This document shows positions 52,693-61,935 of a stretch of 64,000 bases of DNA, one piece after another. The notes below the pieces were generated by a model. That model was not told the origin of the DNA and made no database searches. It saw only the letters and a list, made by a program, of their open reading frames with translations. Positions within the stretch are counted from its first letter, which is position 1, and every line of letters starts with the position of its first letter. A program made the position numbers and the translations under genes. Source of the DNA: Dorea_A sp016295505 (lineage in GTDB: Bacteria; Bacillota; Clostridia; Lachnospirales; Lachnospiraceae); the NCBI RefSeq assembly GCF_039832105.1, contig NZ_JBDOHS010000002.1, forward strand, positions 186,001-250,000. The letters are read 5' to 3'.

Positions 52693-53542
52693 TCTTCTTC
52701 TCCAATACCCGAAGGATCTCTCCTGCGGCTTCTTCTACTGTAGTCACATTGACTTCCACCGGGAATCCCTTCTCCTTAAGCGCATGCATGATATAGGTGA
52801 CCTGCGGTGCCGCAAGCCCGACTTGCTCCAGTTCCTGATAATGTGCAAATACATTCTTCGGCCTGTCATTATACATGACACTTCCTTTATTCATTACAAT
52901 AATACGATCCGCATATCGTGCAATATCTTCCATACTGTGCGATACAAGAATGACCGTCATATCACTCTCTTTATGCAGATAAGCAATCTGTTCCAGAATA
53001 TCGTCTCTTCCCTTCGGATCAAGTCCTGCCGTTGGTTCATCCAGAACCAGAACTTTCGGCCGCATCGCCAGGACACCGGCAATTGCCACCCTTCTCTTCT
53101 GACCTCCCGACAGTTCAAAAGGAGAAGATTTGTAATATTTCTCTTTCAGTCCTACCAGCTTAAGTGCCTCCAGCGCCCGCTTTTCACATTCCTGCTTACT
53201 CAGGCCCTGATTTTTCGGCCCGAAGCATACGTCTGACATTACATCTACCTCAAACAGCTGATGCTCAGGATACTGAAAGACCAGTCCCACCTGATTGCGC
53301 AGCTCTTTCATATTATATCCATCTGCATAGATATTTTCATCATTATAATACAAGGCCCCACTTGTTGCTTTCATCAGCCCGTTCAAATGTTGTATCAATG
53401 TTGATTTTCCCGACCCTGTATGACCAATGATTCCAACAAACTCTCCATGAGGTATTTCCAGGCAGATATCCTTTAAAGCATGTTTTTCATATGCGGTTCC
53501 CGCACTGTATACATAATTCAGATGTTCTATTCTAATTGACAT
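52685..53542 (-). CDS. ecfA2: ECF transporter ATPase EcfA2
   Basis: A 285-residue ATPase with Walker A GHTGSGKST, Q-loop LVFQYPEHQLFE (EHQLFE is the EcfA2 form), signature LSGGQKRRVAIAGVLA, Walker B VLVLDEPTAGLD and H-loop VILVSHSMED. It overlaps ecfA1 by 16 bp and ecfT by 8 bp. Confidence 0.93.
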   Translation of the reverse strand: MSIRIEHLNYVYSAGTAYEKHALKDICLEIPHGEFVGIIGHTGSGKSTLIQHLNGLMKATSGALYYNDENIYADGYNMKELRNQVGLVFQYPEHQLFEVDVMSDVCFGPKNQGLSKQECEKRALEALKLVGLKEKYYKSSPFELSGGQKRRVAIAGVLAMRPKVLVLDEPTAGLDPKGRDDILEQIAYLHKESDMTVILVSHSMEDIARYADRIIVMNKGSVMYNDRPKNVFAHYQELEQVGLAAPQVTYIMHALKEKGFPVEVNVTTVEEAAGEILRVLEKKND

Positions 53543-54378
53543 AATATATCCACCAACTCTTCTTTTCTTAATATACCAGCCGGTATATTAAGCCCTTTCT
53601 TTCTAAGTTCATCGGCCAGGATCGTCACCTGCGGCACATCCAGTCTGAGACTTTTCAATTCCTCAACTCTGGAGAACACCTCTTTTGGTGTTCCTTCCAT
53701 AACAATTCGTCCGTGATCCATAACAAATATCCTGTCCGCATCCACAACTTCTTCCATATAATGTGTAATAAGGATCACTGTAACATGTTTCTGTTTTCTC
53801 AGCTTCTGAACTGTCTTCAGAACCTCTTTTCGTCCTACCGGATCCAGCATGGCTGTCGGTTCATCCAGCACAATACACTTTGGCTCCATCGCTACAACAC
53901 CTGCGATCGCTACACGCTGCTTCTGACCTCCGGACAGTTTATTCGGAGAATGATGCCGATACTCAATCATCCCTACTGCTTTCAGACTTTCTTCCACACG
54001 CTGCCAGATCTCATCTGTAGGCACTCCAAGATTCTCCGGACCAAAACCGACATCTTCTTCTACGACAGTGCCGATAATCTGATTATCCGGATTCTGGAAT
54101 ACCATTCCGGCAGTCTGTCTTACGTTCCATATTTCTCCCGGATCACTGGTGTTCTTTCCATCCACCCACATACTCCCCTCCGTAGGAACGAGAATCGCAT
54201 TGATGTGTTTCGCAAATGTAGACTTCCCGGATCCATTATGTCCGAGAATAGCAATGAACTGCCCTTCTTTTACATCAAGATCTACCCCGTCAACTGCTCT
54301 GGATGTTCCGATCACATTGCCGTCCTCATCCCGTTTTTCATATTCATATATCAGTTTTTCTGTCTGAACCATATCCAT
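53527..54378 (-). CDS. ecfA1: ECF transporter ATPase EcfA1
   Basis: A 283-residue ATPase with Walker A GHNGSGKST, Q-loop MVFQNPDNQIIGTVVEEDV (the EcfA1 form), signature LSGGQKQRVAIAGVVA, Walker B CIVLDEPTAMLD and H-loop VILITHYMEE. GGAGG lies 9 bases before the start. First gene of ecfA1-ecfA2-ecfT-truA. Confidence 0.93.
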   Translation of the reverse strand: MDMVQTEKLIYEYEKRDEDGNVIGTSRAVDGVDLDVKEGQFIAILGHNGSGKSTFAKHINAILVPTEGSMWVDGKNTSDPGEIWNVRQTAGMVFQNPDNQIIGTVVEEDVGFGPENLGVPTDEIWQRVEESLKAVGMIEYRHHSPNKLSGGQKQRVAIAGVVAMEPKCIVLDEPTAMLDPVGRKEVLKTVQKLRKQKHVTVILITHYMEEVVDADRIFVMDHGRIVMEGTPKEVFSRVEELKSLRLDVPQVTILADELRKKGLNIPAGILRKEELVDILCQLE

Positions 54379-54417
54379 CGGCTCACACCTCCACTGTCTG
54401 CTTTCCTGCTATTTGAA

Positions 54418-54445
54418 ATGTGCTGCCCCATAAGGCGCAGCACAT
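54418..54445 (-). terminator. hairpin after the cyclophilin gene
   Basis: ATGTGCTGCGCC / GGGGCAGCACAT on the minus strand, 44 bases after the cyclophilin stop, followed only by TTTC. It could terminate the cyclophilin message weakly before ecfA1. Confidence 0.5.
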
Positions 54446-54489
54446 CATTGCCAGAATTACTCTGATTCATAAGTTTTATAATGATTCTG

Positions 54490-55008
54490 TTATGCTCTCT
54501 CCGGCTCCGGATAATCAATTCCCATCGTATCTACTGTCACCTTTTTCATCTTCTGCTCTGTAAGCGGTCGGTCACTGTAATCTGTATCCGTTTCTGCAAT
54601 CTTATTCACTACATCCATACCTTCCACAACTTTACCAAATGCAGCGTATGCACCATCCAGATGAGGAGCATTCTTATGCATAATAAAAAACTGGGATCCG
54701 GCAGAATCCGGATGCATTGCACGTGCCATAGAGAGAACTCCTTCTGTATGTGCAAGTGCATTTGCAAAACCATTCTGCAGGAACTCACCCTTAATATTAT
54801 ATCCAGGACCACCCATACCGGTTCCGTCCGGGCATCCGCCCTGAATCATGAATCCTCTTATCACACGGTGAAAGATCAATCCGTCATAATACCCTTTTTT
54901 TACAAGAGAGATAAAATTATTCACTGTGTTCGGTGCAATCTCCGGGTAAAGCTCTGCTTTTATCACGTCTCCATTTTCCATTTCAATTGTTATAATTGGG
55001 TTTTCCAT
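54490..55008 (-). CDS. cyclophilin-type peptidyl-prolyl isomerase
   Basis: A 172-residue cytoplasmic cyclophilin. Blocks are FHRVIRGFMIQGGCPDGTG (catalytic Arg and Gln), GVLSMARAMHPDSAGSQFFI and LDGAYAAFGKVVEGMDVV. Start ATG 55008 follows GAGG by 9 bases; a longer frame from 55047 adds 13 residues without a better site. It catalyses prolyl cis-trans isomerisation in folding. Confidence 0.93.
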   Translation of the reverse strand: MENPIITIEMENGDVIKAELYPEIAPNTVNNFISLVKKGYYDGLIFHRVIRGFMIQGGCPDGTGMGGPGYNIKGEFLQNGFANALAHTEGVLSMARAMHPDSAGSQFFIMHKNAPHLDGAYAAFGKVVEGMDVVNKIAETDTDYSDRPLTEQKMKKVTVDTMGIDYPEPERA

Positions 55009-55096
55009 TCTATGTTTCCTCTTTTCTTTCATAATTTCATTGTACACTTTCTTAATTGTAACGGATATTTTCCCATCCGTAAAGACTATTTCTTTC

Positions 55097-55738
55097 TCAT
55101 ATTTTCAATTCTGTTTTCTCCAGACCTGAATACAGAATCATTCCTCCCTTTTCTTCATATCCCGTATCCCATAATTCTTTCAGGGAAAATTCAGTAGCTT
55201 CACCATACGTGGCAACCGTAATCTGCATATCATTTTTCAGTTCTTCATATCCGACTACTAAAAACCAGTGCCAGATAAAATCCTGAAATTTCTGTGTATC
55301 TTTGTGCTTCAGCATCAGATACGGTACTGGATAGCCGGAATCAATCTGGCTGCGAATCTTATCTCCCGCATCTTTACAAGTGTGATTTCCTGAAAATGCT
55401 TCCATTGTAATCTGCGTATTGACACCCTTTTGTTCATTCACATCCCGAATGTACCTGTTCAGACCATCGATATACCATTCCAGTTTTTTCACACCTCCGA
55501 CACGCGGCCGGATATATGGCTTCATGATCTGACTGAACGCTTTATATTCTTCTTTTGTAAGATGTTCCTCATCAAAAGGATACCATTCCTTCATGCCTTT
55601 ATACCTGGCAAAATAAATACAGCTGTCACAGGCAGTCGCTGCACCGCAGCCCCCGATATTCATAACTACATTGGTGAACCATTCCTGATTGCCGCCAAAT
55701 GCTTCATCTATTGTAAAATAATCCAATTCTTTCTTCAT
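55097..55738 (-). CDS. C39-peptidase-like cysteine protein, function unknown
   Basis: A 213-residue protein without signal peptide. Around residue 31 the segment NIGGCGAATACDSCIYFARY resembles the Cys helix of C39-like papain-fold proteins. Near residue 168 the segment FIWHWFLVVGYEE resembles their His strand. The expected third residue is less clear (ATYGEATEF). It may be a cysteine peptidase or an inactive or acyltransferase-like relative. It stands alone between the cyclophilin and proC genes, and I do not recognise a named family. Confidence 0.5.
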   Translation of the reverse strand: MKKELDYFTIDEAFGGNQEWFTNVVMNIGGCGAATACDSCIYFARYKGMKEWYPFDEEHLTKEEYKAFSQIMKPYIRPRVGGVKKLEWYIDGLNRYIRDVNEQKGVNTQITMEAFSGNHTCKDAGDKIRSQIDSGYPVPYLMLKHKDTQKFQDFIWHWFLVVGYEELKNDMQITVATYGEATEFSLKELWDTGYEEKGGMILYSGLEKTELKI

Positions 55739-55838
55739 ATATCTTCACCAGTCTTTTTATTTTGAAGTGCTTCGTACGAAGGAGTACACACCATAACCTA
55801 TGAGAGAGATTCTATCACACATTCCCGAAAAGAAGCAA

Positions 55839-55869
55839 GGGCAGATGCCTTTTTCATCAGCATCTGCCC
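55839..55869 (-). terminator. proC terminator candidate
   Basis: GGGCAGATGC and GCATCTGCCC pair across an 11-base loop, 15 bases after the proC stop; on the minus strand it is followed by TTGCTTCTTTTC, a loose T-rich tract. Confidence 0.65.
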
Positions 55870-55883
55870 TCAGATTCAACACT

Positions 55884-56678
55884 CTACATATTTTTGGAAA
55901 TCTCTTCACATACTTTCATAGCTTCAATGATCGCACTTCTGAATCCCAGTTCTTCCAGTGTACGAACTGCTTCAATTGTCGTTCCCGCCGGTGAACATAC
56001 CATATCTTTCAGTTCTCCCGGATGCTTTCCTGTATCCAGTACCATCTTTGCACTACCAAGCACTGCCTGTGCAGCAAACTGATAAGCCTGCGGTCTTGGC
56101 ATTCCTCCTGATACTGCTGCATCAGCCATAGCTTCAATCATCATAAACACATATGCCGGTGAACTTCCACTTACAGATACAACTACATCCATCAGACGTT
56201 CCGGAATGATCTCTACACGGCTGAAACTTTCCAGCAGTGTCTTAACATATGTGATCTCGTCTTCTTTCATATATTCATTTGGGCATGCAGCTGTCATGCC
56301 TTCACCTACCATAGCCGGTGTATTTGGCATGGTACGAACGATCTTTACAGCTTTTCCAAACTGTTCTCCCAGCCATGCAAGCGTCTTTCCAGGAGCAATT
56401 GTAATGATAATCTGATTCTCTCTGATATCATCTTTAATCTCTGCGATTACACTCGCATAGAACTGAGGCTTTACAGACAATACAATTACTTCTGCTTTTT
56501 CCACTACTTCTTTATTACTGTCTGTTACATTGATTCCAAACTGTTCTTTTACTCTTTCTCTTCCTGGTGCAAACAGATCTGCACCGATGATCTCCTCTGC
56601 CGGAATAACCTGATTCTTAATAATTCCACCCATGATGGCAGATGCCATGTTACCTGTACCAATAAATCCTAATTTCAT
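55884..56678 (-). CDS. proC: pyrroline-5-carboxylate reductase
   Basis: A 264-residue P5C reductase. The Rossmann start is MKLGFIGTGNMASAIMGG, the NADP-binding tail includes KVIVLSVKP-type residues (AEVIVLSVKPQFY), and the C-terminal helical domain carries VSVSGSSPAYVFMMIEAM and CSPAGTTIEAVRTLEE. The true start is ATG 56678; a 70-residue upstream extension in frame has no homology. It reduces P5C to proline and fits as the second step after HypD. Two GTATAC palindromes lie just upstream of its start. Confidence 0.95.
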   Translation of the reverse strand: MKLGFIGTGNMASAIMGGIIKNQVIPAEEIIGADLFAPGRERVKEQFGINVTDSNKEVVEKAEVIVLSVKPQFYASVIAEIKDDIRENQIIITIAPGKTLAWLGEQFGKAVKIVRTMPNTPAMVGEGMTAACPNEYMKEDEITYVKTLLESFSRVEIIPERLMDVVVSVSGSSPAYVFMMIEAMADAAVSGGMPRPQAYQFAAQAVLGSAKMVLDTGKHPGELKDMVCSPAGTTIEAVRTLEELGFRSAIIEAMKVCEEISKNM

Positions 56679-56705
56679 ATTTCCCCATCCTTTCAACGTA
56701 TGTAT

Positions 56706-56734
56706 TTGTATACAGTTATTTAATTTGTATACAA
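56706..56734. promoter_or_regulatory. operator pair upstream of proC
   Basis: TTGTATACAG at 56706-56715 and TTGTATACAA at 56725-56734, starts 19 bp apart. These match the second pair near gntR and probably bind the divergently encoded GntR regulator. Confidence 0.65.
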
Positions 56735-56816
56735 CTTCCTTTAAGATGAATATACCATCTTCCGTCATAAAAGTCAACCTTTTATTCTTGATTTTTTCCC
56801 GAAAAAGCGTTATAAT

Positions 56817-56845
56817 TTGTATACAATATATAAAAACGTATACTT
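56817..56845. promoter_or_regulatory. operator pair upstream of gntR
   Basis: TTGTATACAA at 56817-56826 and ACGTATACTT at 56836-56845, again 19 bp apart. A TATAAT-like box (56811-56816) touches the first site, consistent with autoregulation. Confidence 0.65.
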
Positions 56846-56906
56846 TCATTCCAGTTATCGCGTTCGAGAATTTCGACACAGGATTCAAATAAAAGGGGTA
56901 ATATTT

Positions 56907-57548
56907 ATGGCTGAAAAAAACACATCTCTTGCCGATCAGGCTTATGAAAAAATCAAACAGAATATTCTGAATCTGACTTATCCTCCCGGAATGGTTCTGA
57001 CAGAATCCATGCTGACACGTGAGCTTGGCATGAGTCGAAGTCCCGTGCGCACTGCTATCCAGATGCTGCAGTCCGAAGGACTAATCGTCTCAGATTATTA
57101 CAAATCCATGACTGTAAAAGAGATTACGGATACAGATATCAATGAGATCTATCAACTGCGTGAATTACTGGAAGGAGCCGCTTTCCGACTGATCTTTACT
57201 TCCGGTCGTCATGAGGAATACTCTTATCGAATCGAAGAAAAAGTCGTAAGAATGTGTGCCGCGGCCGGTGATCTGTATGACTGGGAAGTGGCGGATACTG
57301 CCATGCATATGGAGATTATCAGTATATTTGAAAATGAACGGATTAACCGAATCTATGAAAATAATCTGTCAGAATTAATCCGGATCGGCCAGTATTCCAT
57401 TAAGAACGGTATGCATATTCCGGTAACCAATGAAAATCTGAAAAAAATGGTGACCTATATGCGCAAGGGGAATTATGAAAAAGCTTATGCCATTCTTCAG
57501 AAGGATCATTTTAGAATAGGACATGACACAGCGTTAATAAGGCATTAA
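56907..57548 (+). CDS. GntR-family regulator, FadR/FCD subfamily
   Basis: A 213-residue regulator: winged helix (SLADQAYEKIKQNILNLTYP, LTESMLTRELGMSRSPVRTA) and an FCD ligand domain with His/Asp metal-binding-type residues (MHMEIISIFENERI). Start ATG 56907 follows AAGGGG; the frame from 56817 would run through the operator. It is divergent from proC and separated by four GTATAC palindromes. Likely sensor of hydroxyproline, proline or P5C, by context only. Confidence 0.88.
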   Translation: MAEKNTSLADQAYEKIKQNILNLTYPPGMVLTESMLTRELGMSRSPVRTAIQMLQSEGLIVSDYYKSMTVKEITDTDINEIYQLRELLEGAAFRLIFTSGRHEEYSYRIEEKVVRMCAAAGDLYDWEVADTAMHMEIISIFENERINRIYENNLSELIRIGQYSIKNGMHIPVTNENLKKMVTYMRKGNYEKAYAILQKDHFRIGHDTALIRH

Positions 57549-57560
57549 TACTTTCTCTCA

Positions 57561-57615
57561 AAAAAGGGGCATTGCTCCACAGATGATTACTCATCTATGG
57601 AACAATGCCCCTTTT
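57561..57615. terminator. bidirectional terminator between gntR and tetR
   Basis: AAAAGGGGCATTGCTCCA / TGGAACAATGCCCCTTTT forms a long stem, with the tetR stop overlapping its far end. It serves both converging genes. Confidence 0.85.
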
Positions 57616-58201
57616 ATATAATGTTCTCCTCTTTAAAATGCTCCATCATCATCGGCATACACTCTCTGCTGTACTCGCCCAGAGAATATTCTCCTTTATT
57701 CAGACACCAGTCCGTCACCAGAGCACGTTCGCACATTGCATAATACTTTGTAATCTCACTGACCGAAACATCAGACCGGATCTGTCCTCTTTTCTGTCCT
57801 TCTTCCACAACTTTTGTGATCAGCTTGTAATAATTTCTGTTCTGGTCGAGCAGATGTCTGTTCCCCTGTGCCACTAACTGCGTGGAATAAAGCGATGTGA
57901 TCAGATCAATACTGATTTTTTCCTCCATCATGGAATGCGCCTTATCATTTAGATAAAGCAGCTTTGAAAAACTGTTCATCTGTGGGTCCAGCTCCCGCTC
58001 CAGTTCTTCATAATAATCATCCAATATCATGGACAATGTATTCAAAAGCTCGTCCTTCGTACTGAAATAATAATAGAAAGAACCTTTTGAAGTTCCTGAC
58101 AATTCGATGATATCATCAACCGTCGTTCCATTATATCCTTTTTCATAAAACAACTGCCATGCAGCTGATACAATTTTGCTTTTTACACTTCTCTTTTCCA
58201 T
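57614..58201 (-). CDS. TetR-family regulator
   Basis: A 195-residue regulator with an N-terminal TetR helix-turn-helix (TTVDDIIELSGTSKGSFYYY, FSTKDELL). The ligand domain is divergent as usual. Start ATG 58201 follows AGGGG by 5 bases; the ORF from 58234 overlaps acyP. It lies at the end of hypE-hypD-acyP-tetR. A palindrome in the hypE promoter (61956-61987) is a candidate operator, so it may control hydroxyproline breakdown. Confidence 0.87.
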   Translation of the reverse strand: MEKRSVKSKIVSAAWQLFYEKGYNGTTVDDIIELSGTSKGSFYYYFSTKDELLNTLSMILDDYYEELERELDPQMNSFSKLLYLNDKAHSMMEEKISIDLITSLYSTQLVAQGNRHLLDQNRNYYKLITKVVEEGQKRGQIRSDVSVSEITKYYAMCERALVTDWCLNKGEYSLGEYSRECMPMMMEHFKEENII

Positions 58202-58223
58202 GTTTTCCCCTCTCATGCCAATG

Positions 58224-58493
58224 TCATCGTACATAAAAACTACTTTCCTGTTCTACAGGAATATCTTCTGTATCAATCCAGTCAATCTGAATAAAATTAC
58301 TGCGGTTCAGCCCTTTCATCAATTCATGTATCAGCATTTCCCTTCCCTGAATCTCCATAAGAACCGTACCGTCATATTCATTTTTTACCCATCCGGTCAA
58401 ACGAAGAGATTGTGCCAGATATTTTGCCGTATACCGAAAGCCGACACCCTGTACTCTTCCATGAAATCTCATTCTTCTTCTCACTTCTGCCAT
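58224..58493 (-). CDS. acyP: acylphosphatase
   Basis: An 89-residue acylphosphatase with GRVQGVGFR ending in catalytic Arg20 and the catalytic Asn38 in GWVKNEYDG. It hydrolyses acyl phosphates. It lies between hypD and tetR, separated from hypD by a terminator hairpin, so it is probably transcribed mostly with tetR. Its role here is housekeeping or unknown. Confidence 0.93.
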   Translation of the reverse strand: MAEVRRRMRFHGRVQGVGFRYTAKYLAQSLRLTGWVKNEYDGTVLMEIQGREMLIHELMKGLNRSNFIQIDWIDTEDIPVEQESSFYVR

Positions 58494-58578
58494 CTTTCTC
58501 TCACTGCTTTCTGTATTTGAGAATCGTCACTTACACCATTGTAATCGCAAAAAGAGAAAAAAGCAATTTTTATTATAC

Positions 58579-58620
58579 AAAAAATACACAGACTGCTACA
58601 TTTTGTAACAGTCTGTGTAT
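58579..58620 (-). terminator. hypD terminator
   Basis: On the minus strand ATACACAGACTG / CAGTCTGTGTAT with a 12-base loop and TTTTTTG, 26 bases after the hypD stop. Confidence 0.88.
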
Positions 58621-58646
58621 AAATGACATTTTACAGGAACCTACGA

Positions 58647-61022
58647 TTAATTAAATGACTGTTCTGTTCTTTCAATGATCTCGTCCTGAAGAGCTTTGCT
58701 CAGATTGCGGAAATGATCACTGTATCCAGCCACACGCACGATCAGATCTTTGTAATCCTCCGGATGCTTCTGTGCCTGAATCAATGTTTCTCTGTCAATT
58801 ACGTTGAACTGAATATGATGTCCATCCATATTGAAGTAAGTACGTACCAGGTTTGCCATCTGATCCAGACCTTCCTCACCTGCTACTACGCTTGGAGTAA
58901 ACTTCTGATTCAGAAGTGTACCGCCTGTCTGAAGATGATCCATCTTTGCACAGGATTTTACAACTGCTGTCGGTCCGTTTACATCTGCACCCTTTTCCGG
59001 AGAGATACCCTCAGATACCGGCTTATGTGCCAAACGTCCATTTGGACTTGCCATCATAACATCACCGAAATATACATGACAGGTAGTTGGAAGCATATTG
59101 ATTCGATACATACCTCCCAGCATATTCGGACGTCCTGTCACCTGACTTCTGTAATATTCAAATACATCTCTCATGATATCATCTGCATAGTCATCATCAT
59201 TACCATATTTTGGTGTTTTGTTTCTGACCAGATTCAGAATTCTGTCATGTCCTTCAAAGTTATCATCCAGAGCCTGCATCAGTTCTTCCATTGTAAATGT
59301 CTTTTTATCATATACATTGTATTTTACTGCTGCCAGACAGTCTGTAATTGTTCCGATTCCTACGCCCTGCAGATATTTTGTATTATATCTTGCTCCGCCG
59401 CTGTTATAATCCTTTCCTTTGGAAATACAGTCATTGGTAATAATAGAAAGGAACGGTACAGGCATATACTCAGCAAAGATCTTTTCGATCACATTGCTTC
59501 CCTGGATCTTGATATCGATAAAGTATTTCATCTGCTTCTTGAACGCATCATACAGTTCTTCATATGTCTTGAAATCTGTTGCATAACCAAGCTTCAGACC
59601 AAGCTGCTGATCAGTCATCTTATCATAACCATTATTCAGCGTTAATTCAAAAATCTTTGGAATGTTGAAATATCCTGTCAGGATATATGCCTCATTACCA
59701 AATGCACCTGTCTCTACACATCCGCTCGTTCCGCCGCGTCTTGCATCTTCCAGTGACTTTCCTGCATTCATCAGCTCCTGAATGATCGCTTCTGTGTTAT
59801 AGAATGCCGGCTGTCCCCATCCCTTACGAGACACTTCACATGCACGTTTCAGGAATTTCTGTGGTGTCTTTCTGCTGATCTGTACATTTGAACTTGGCTG
59901 AAGAAGTTTCATCTCATCCATACAGTCAAGGATCAGATAGCTGACATTATTGACACCATTTTCACCGTTTGGAGTAATTCCACCTGTATTCAGGTTTGCA
60001 AAATCTGTATATGTACTACTTTCTTTTAATGTAATTCCTACCTTCGGTGGTGCAGGCTGATTGTTGAATTTTACCCACAGGCATTCCAGAAGTTCCAGTG
60101 CCTTTTCATCATCCAGAATTCCGGCTTCCACATCTTTTTCATAGAATGGATTCAGATGCTGATCCAGACGTCCCGGGCTGTATGCATCCCATGGATTCAG
60201 CTCACTGGTTACTCCCAGATGTACGAACCAGTACATCTGAATTGCCTGCCAGTATGTCTCCGGCTTATGTGCAGGTACAACATCACAGTTAGCCGCAATC
60301 TGAAGAAGTTCTTCTTTTCTCTTTGGATCAGCTTCTTTTTCAGCTAATTCTCTTGCATATGCTGCGTAACGCTCTCCAAGAACCATGATCGCATCGCAGG
60401 CTTTTGCCATACCACGAAGCTGATTTCTCTTGTCAAATGCTTCCTTGTCATTGTAAAAATCCAAAGCATCCAGAGACTTCTGAATATCTTCTTTATAATC
60501 CAGAAATCCTTTTTCATAAATTTTGAAAGAACCAACCGTATGACCCGGTCCTCTCTGCTCCATAAACTCGGTAAAAATACCTGCTCCGTAACAAGCTTTC
60601 CATTCATCTGTCATATTTGCCAGAATCTTATGACGGGTAGAACGATGATCCCAATATGGAATAATTACCTTTTCCTGATAATCATAATCCTCTTCTTTTA
60701 CTTTAAAATTAATCAGTTCACGATCATTCATAACATGCATGTCTTCAACAGTGTGACAGCAAAGTTCCGGGAATGTAGGAGATGCCTGCGGAGAATCTCC
60801 TTTCTCTCCAACGATCAGTTCACCTTCTCCAATGTAAAGTGTCTTGGTGGAAAAATAGTCATACAGAACCTGTGCACGAAGTTCCGGAATTGACATCTCT
60901 CCTTCATATTTTTTGTAAGTTTCCGTCTCACTCTTTGCACGTTCCAGGTCAATGTGCGGCTGTGTATTCACGCTCTTTTCACGCAATGCCTGAATACGTT
61001 CGTTCATTCCTCTTTTTTCCAT
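58647..61022 (-). CDS. hypD: glycyl-radical trans-4-hydroxy-L-proline dehydratase
   Basis: A 791-residue glycyl-radical enzyme with thiyl Cys435 in GGTSGCVETG and radical Gly766 in RVAGYSDHF. It resembles C. difficile HypD closely as I recall it, for instance VPAHKPETYWQAIQMYWFVH, NQPAPPKVGITLKESSTYTD and LTGYFNIPKIFELTLNNGYD. HypD dehydrates trans-4-hydroxy-L-proline to P5C. It follows its activase by 4 bp behind GGAGG. The nearby proC completes the route to proline, supporting this rather than choline or glycerol substrate. The adjacency to proC is strong context; final residues should be aligned to confirm. Confidence 0.93.
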   Translation of the reverse strand: MEKRGMNERIQALREKSVNTQPHIDLERAKSETETYKKYEGEMSIPELRAQVLYDYFSTKTLYIGEGELIVGEKGDSPQASPTFPELCCHTVEDMHVMNDRELINFKVKEEDYDYQEKVIIPYWDHRSTRHKILANMTDEWKACYGAGIFTEFMEQRGPGHTVGSFKIYEKGFLDYKEDIQKSLDALDFYNDKEAFDKRNQLRGMAKACDAIMVLGERYAAYARELAEKEADPKRKEELLQIAANCDVVPAHKPETYWQAIQMYWFVHLGVTSELNPWDAYSPGRLDQHLNPFYEKDVEAGILDDEKALELLECLWVKFNNQPAPPKVGITLKESSTYTDFANLNTGGITPNGENGVNNVSYLILDCMDEMKLLQPSSNVQISRKTPQKFLKRACEVSRKGWGQPAFYNTEAIIQELMNAGKSLEDARRGGTSGCVETGAFGNEAYILTGYFNIPKIFELTLNNGYDKMTDQQLGLKLGYATDFKTYEELYDAFKKQMKYFIDIKIQGSNVIEKIFAEYMPVPFLSIITNDCISKGKDYNSGGARYNTKYLQGVGIGTITDCLAAVKYNVYDKKTFTMEELMQALDDNFEGHDRILNLVRNKTPKYGNDDDYADDIMRDVFEYYRSQVTGRPNMLGGMYRINMLPTTCHVYFGDVMMASPNGRLAHKPVSEGISPEKGADVNGPTAVVKSCAKMDHLQTGGTLLNQKFTPSVVAGEEGLDQMANLVRTYFNMDGHHIQFNVIDRETLIQAQKHPEDYKDLIVRVAGYSDHFRNLSKALQDEIIERTEQSFN

Positions 61023-61026
61023 GTCT

Positions 61027-61935
61027 TTAACCTCCTATTTTTATATTATGGAATCCAGCTGATTTAAAAAGTTCCACAAAATGATTCATCTCTTCTTTTG
61101 ATGGTGCATGAAGTTCTGTTCCTTCATAAACTTTGCCGATCTTTACATATTTACCGGATCCGGTATTGTGATACGGCAAAAGATTTACCTGTGCAACCTG
61201 AATGTTTTTCTCTTTCAGATAGGCAATGATGTCGTTCATTGCTTTGTCCGTTCCGTTTACTTCCCGAATCGTAGGAATCCGGATATATATTCTGGCTCCG
61301 GCCGCACTGATCTTTTCCAGATTGGACAGGATCAGTTCATTTCCTGCTCCAATATACTTTTTATGTATCTCATTATCCATCGTCTTGATATCATATAAAA
61401 ACGTATTTACATACGGAAGCAGACGTTCAAAATTCTCATAAGGCGCCTGACCGCAGGTATCGATCGTTACTGTAATTCCATGATGAACCAGCTTTTTACA
61501 CAACTCTTCCACATAATCCATATCGGCTGTCATAACTTCCCCGCCGGATAATGTAACACCACCGCCGGATTCCTCATAGAACATTTCATCTTTACGCAGC
61601 TCTTTCACCAGTTCATCCACGGTATATTCTTTTCCAATTATTTCCCGAAGATTCAGATTACAATAATCTGTACAGGTTCCGCATGCATCACACAATTTCA
61701 GATCAGTAACCACTTTTCCATTCTCTTCATGGATTGCTTTCTGCGGACAGGCCTTCTCACAGCTCAGACAGCCAACACACCTTTCCCTGTCATAGGACGG
61801 TTGCTTTTTATAATTTTGAGTCTCCGGATTATGGCACCATACACATTTTAACAGGCACCCCTTAAAAAATACTGTAGTTCTGATTCCATCTCCATCATGG
61901 ATCGAGTACTTCTGTATACTAGTGATCAGACTCAT
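61027..61935 (-). CDS. hypE: glycyl-radical enzyme activase (radical SAM)
   Basis: A 302-residue PFL-activase-type radical SAM protein. The SAM cluster is Cys27-x3-Cys31-x2-Cys34 (KGCLLKCVWCHNPE); the two ferredoxin-like clusters are CVGCLSCEKACP and CDACGTCTDYCN, typical of activases for non-PFL glycyl-radical enzymes. GGEVMTADMDYVEEL and DTCGQAPYENFERLLP follow. It installs the radical on HypD Gly766. I chose ATG 61935 behind GAGGTG; a TTG frame start at 61950 overlaps that site. The name hypE follows the hydroxyproline literature, not hydrogenase maturation. Confidence 0.92.
   Translation of the reverse strand: MSLITSIQKYSIHDGDGIRTTVFFKGCLLKCVWCHNPETQNYKKQPSYDRERCVGCLSCEKACPQKAIHEENGKVVTDLKLCDACGTCTDYCNLNLREIIGKEYTVDELVKELRKDEMFYEESGGGVTLSGGEVMTADMDYVEELCKKLVHHGITVTIDTCGQAPYENFERLLPYVNTFLYDIKTMDNEIHKKYIGAGNELILSNLEKISAAGARIYIRIPTIREVNGTDKAMNDIIAYLKEKNIQVAQVNLLPYHNTGSGKYVKIGKVYEGTELHAPSKEEMNHFVELFKSAGFHNIKIGG

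Noticed and set aside
55884..56888. 334-residue version of proC
   Set aside because: The extra 70 N-terminal residues lack homology and cover the operator region; the Rossmann start MKLGFIGTG is at 56678.
58713..59645. 310-residue open frame antisense to hypD
   Set aside because: Composition (many Cys, Ile, His, Ser runs) is that of a reverse-strand shadow; no ribosome site, and hypD is certain on the other strand.
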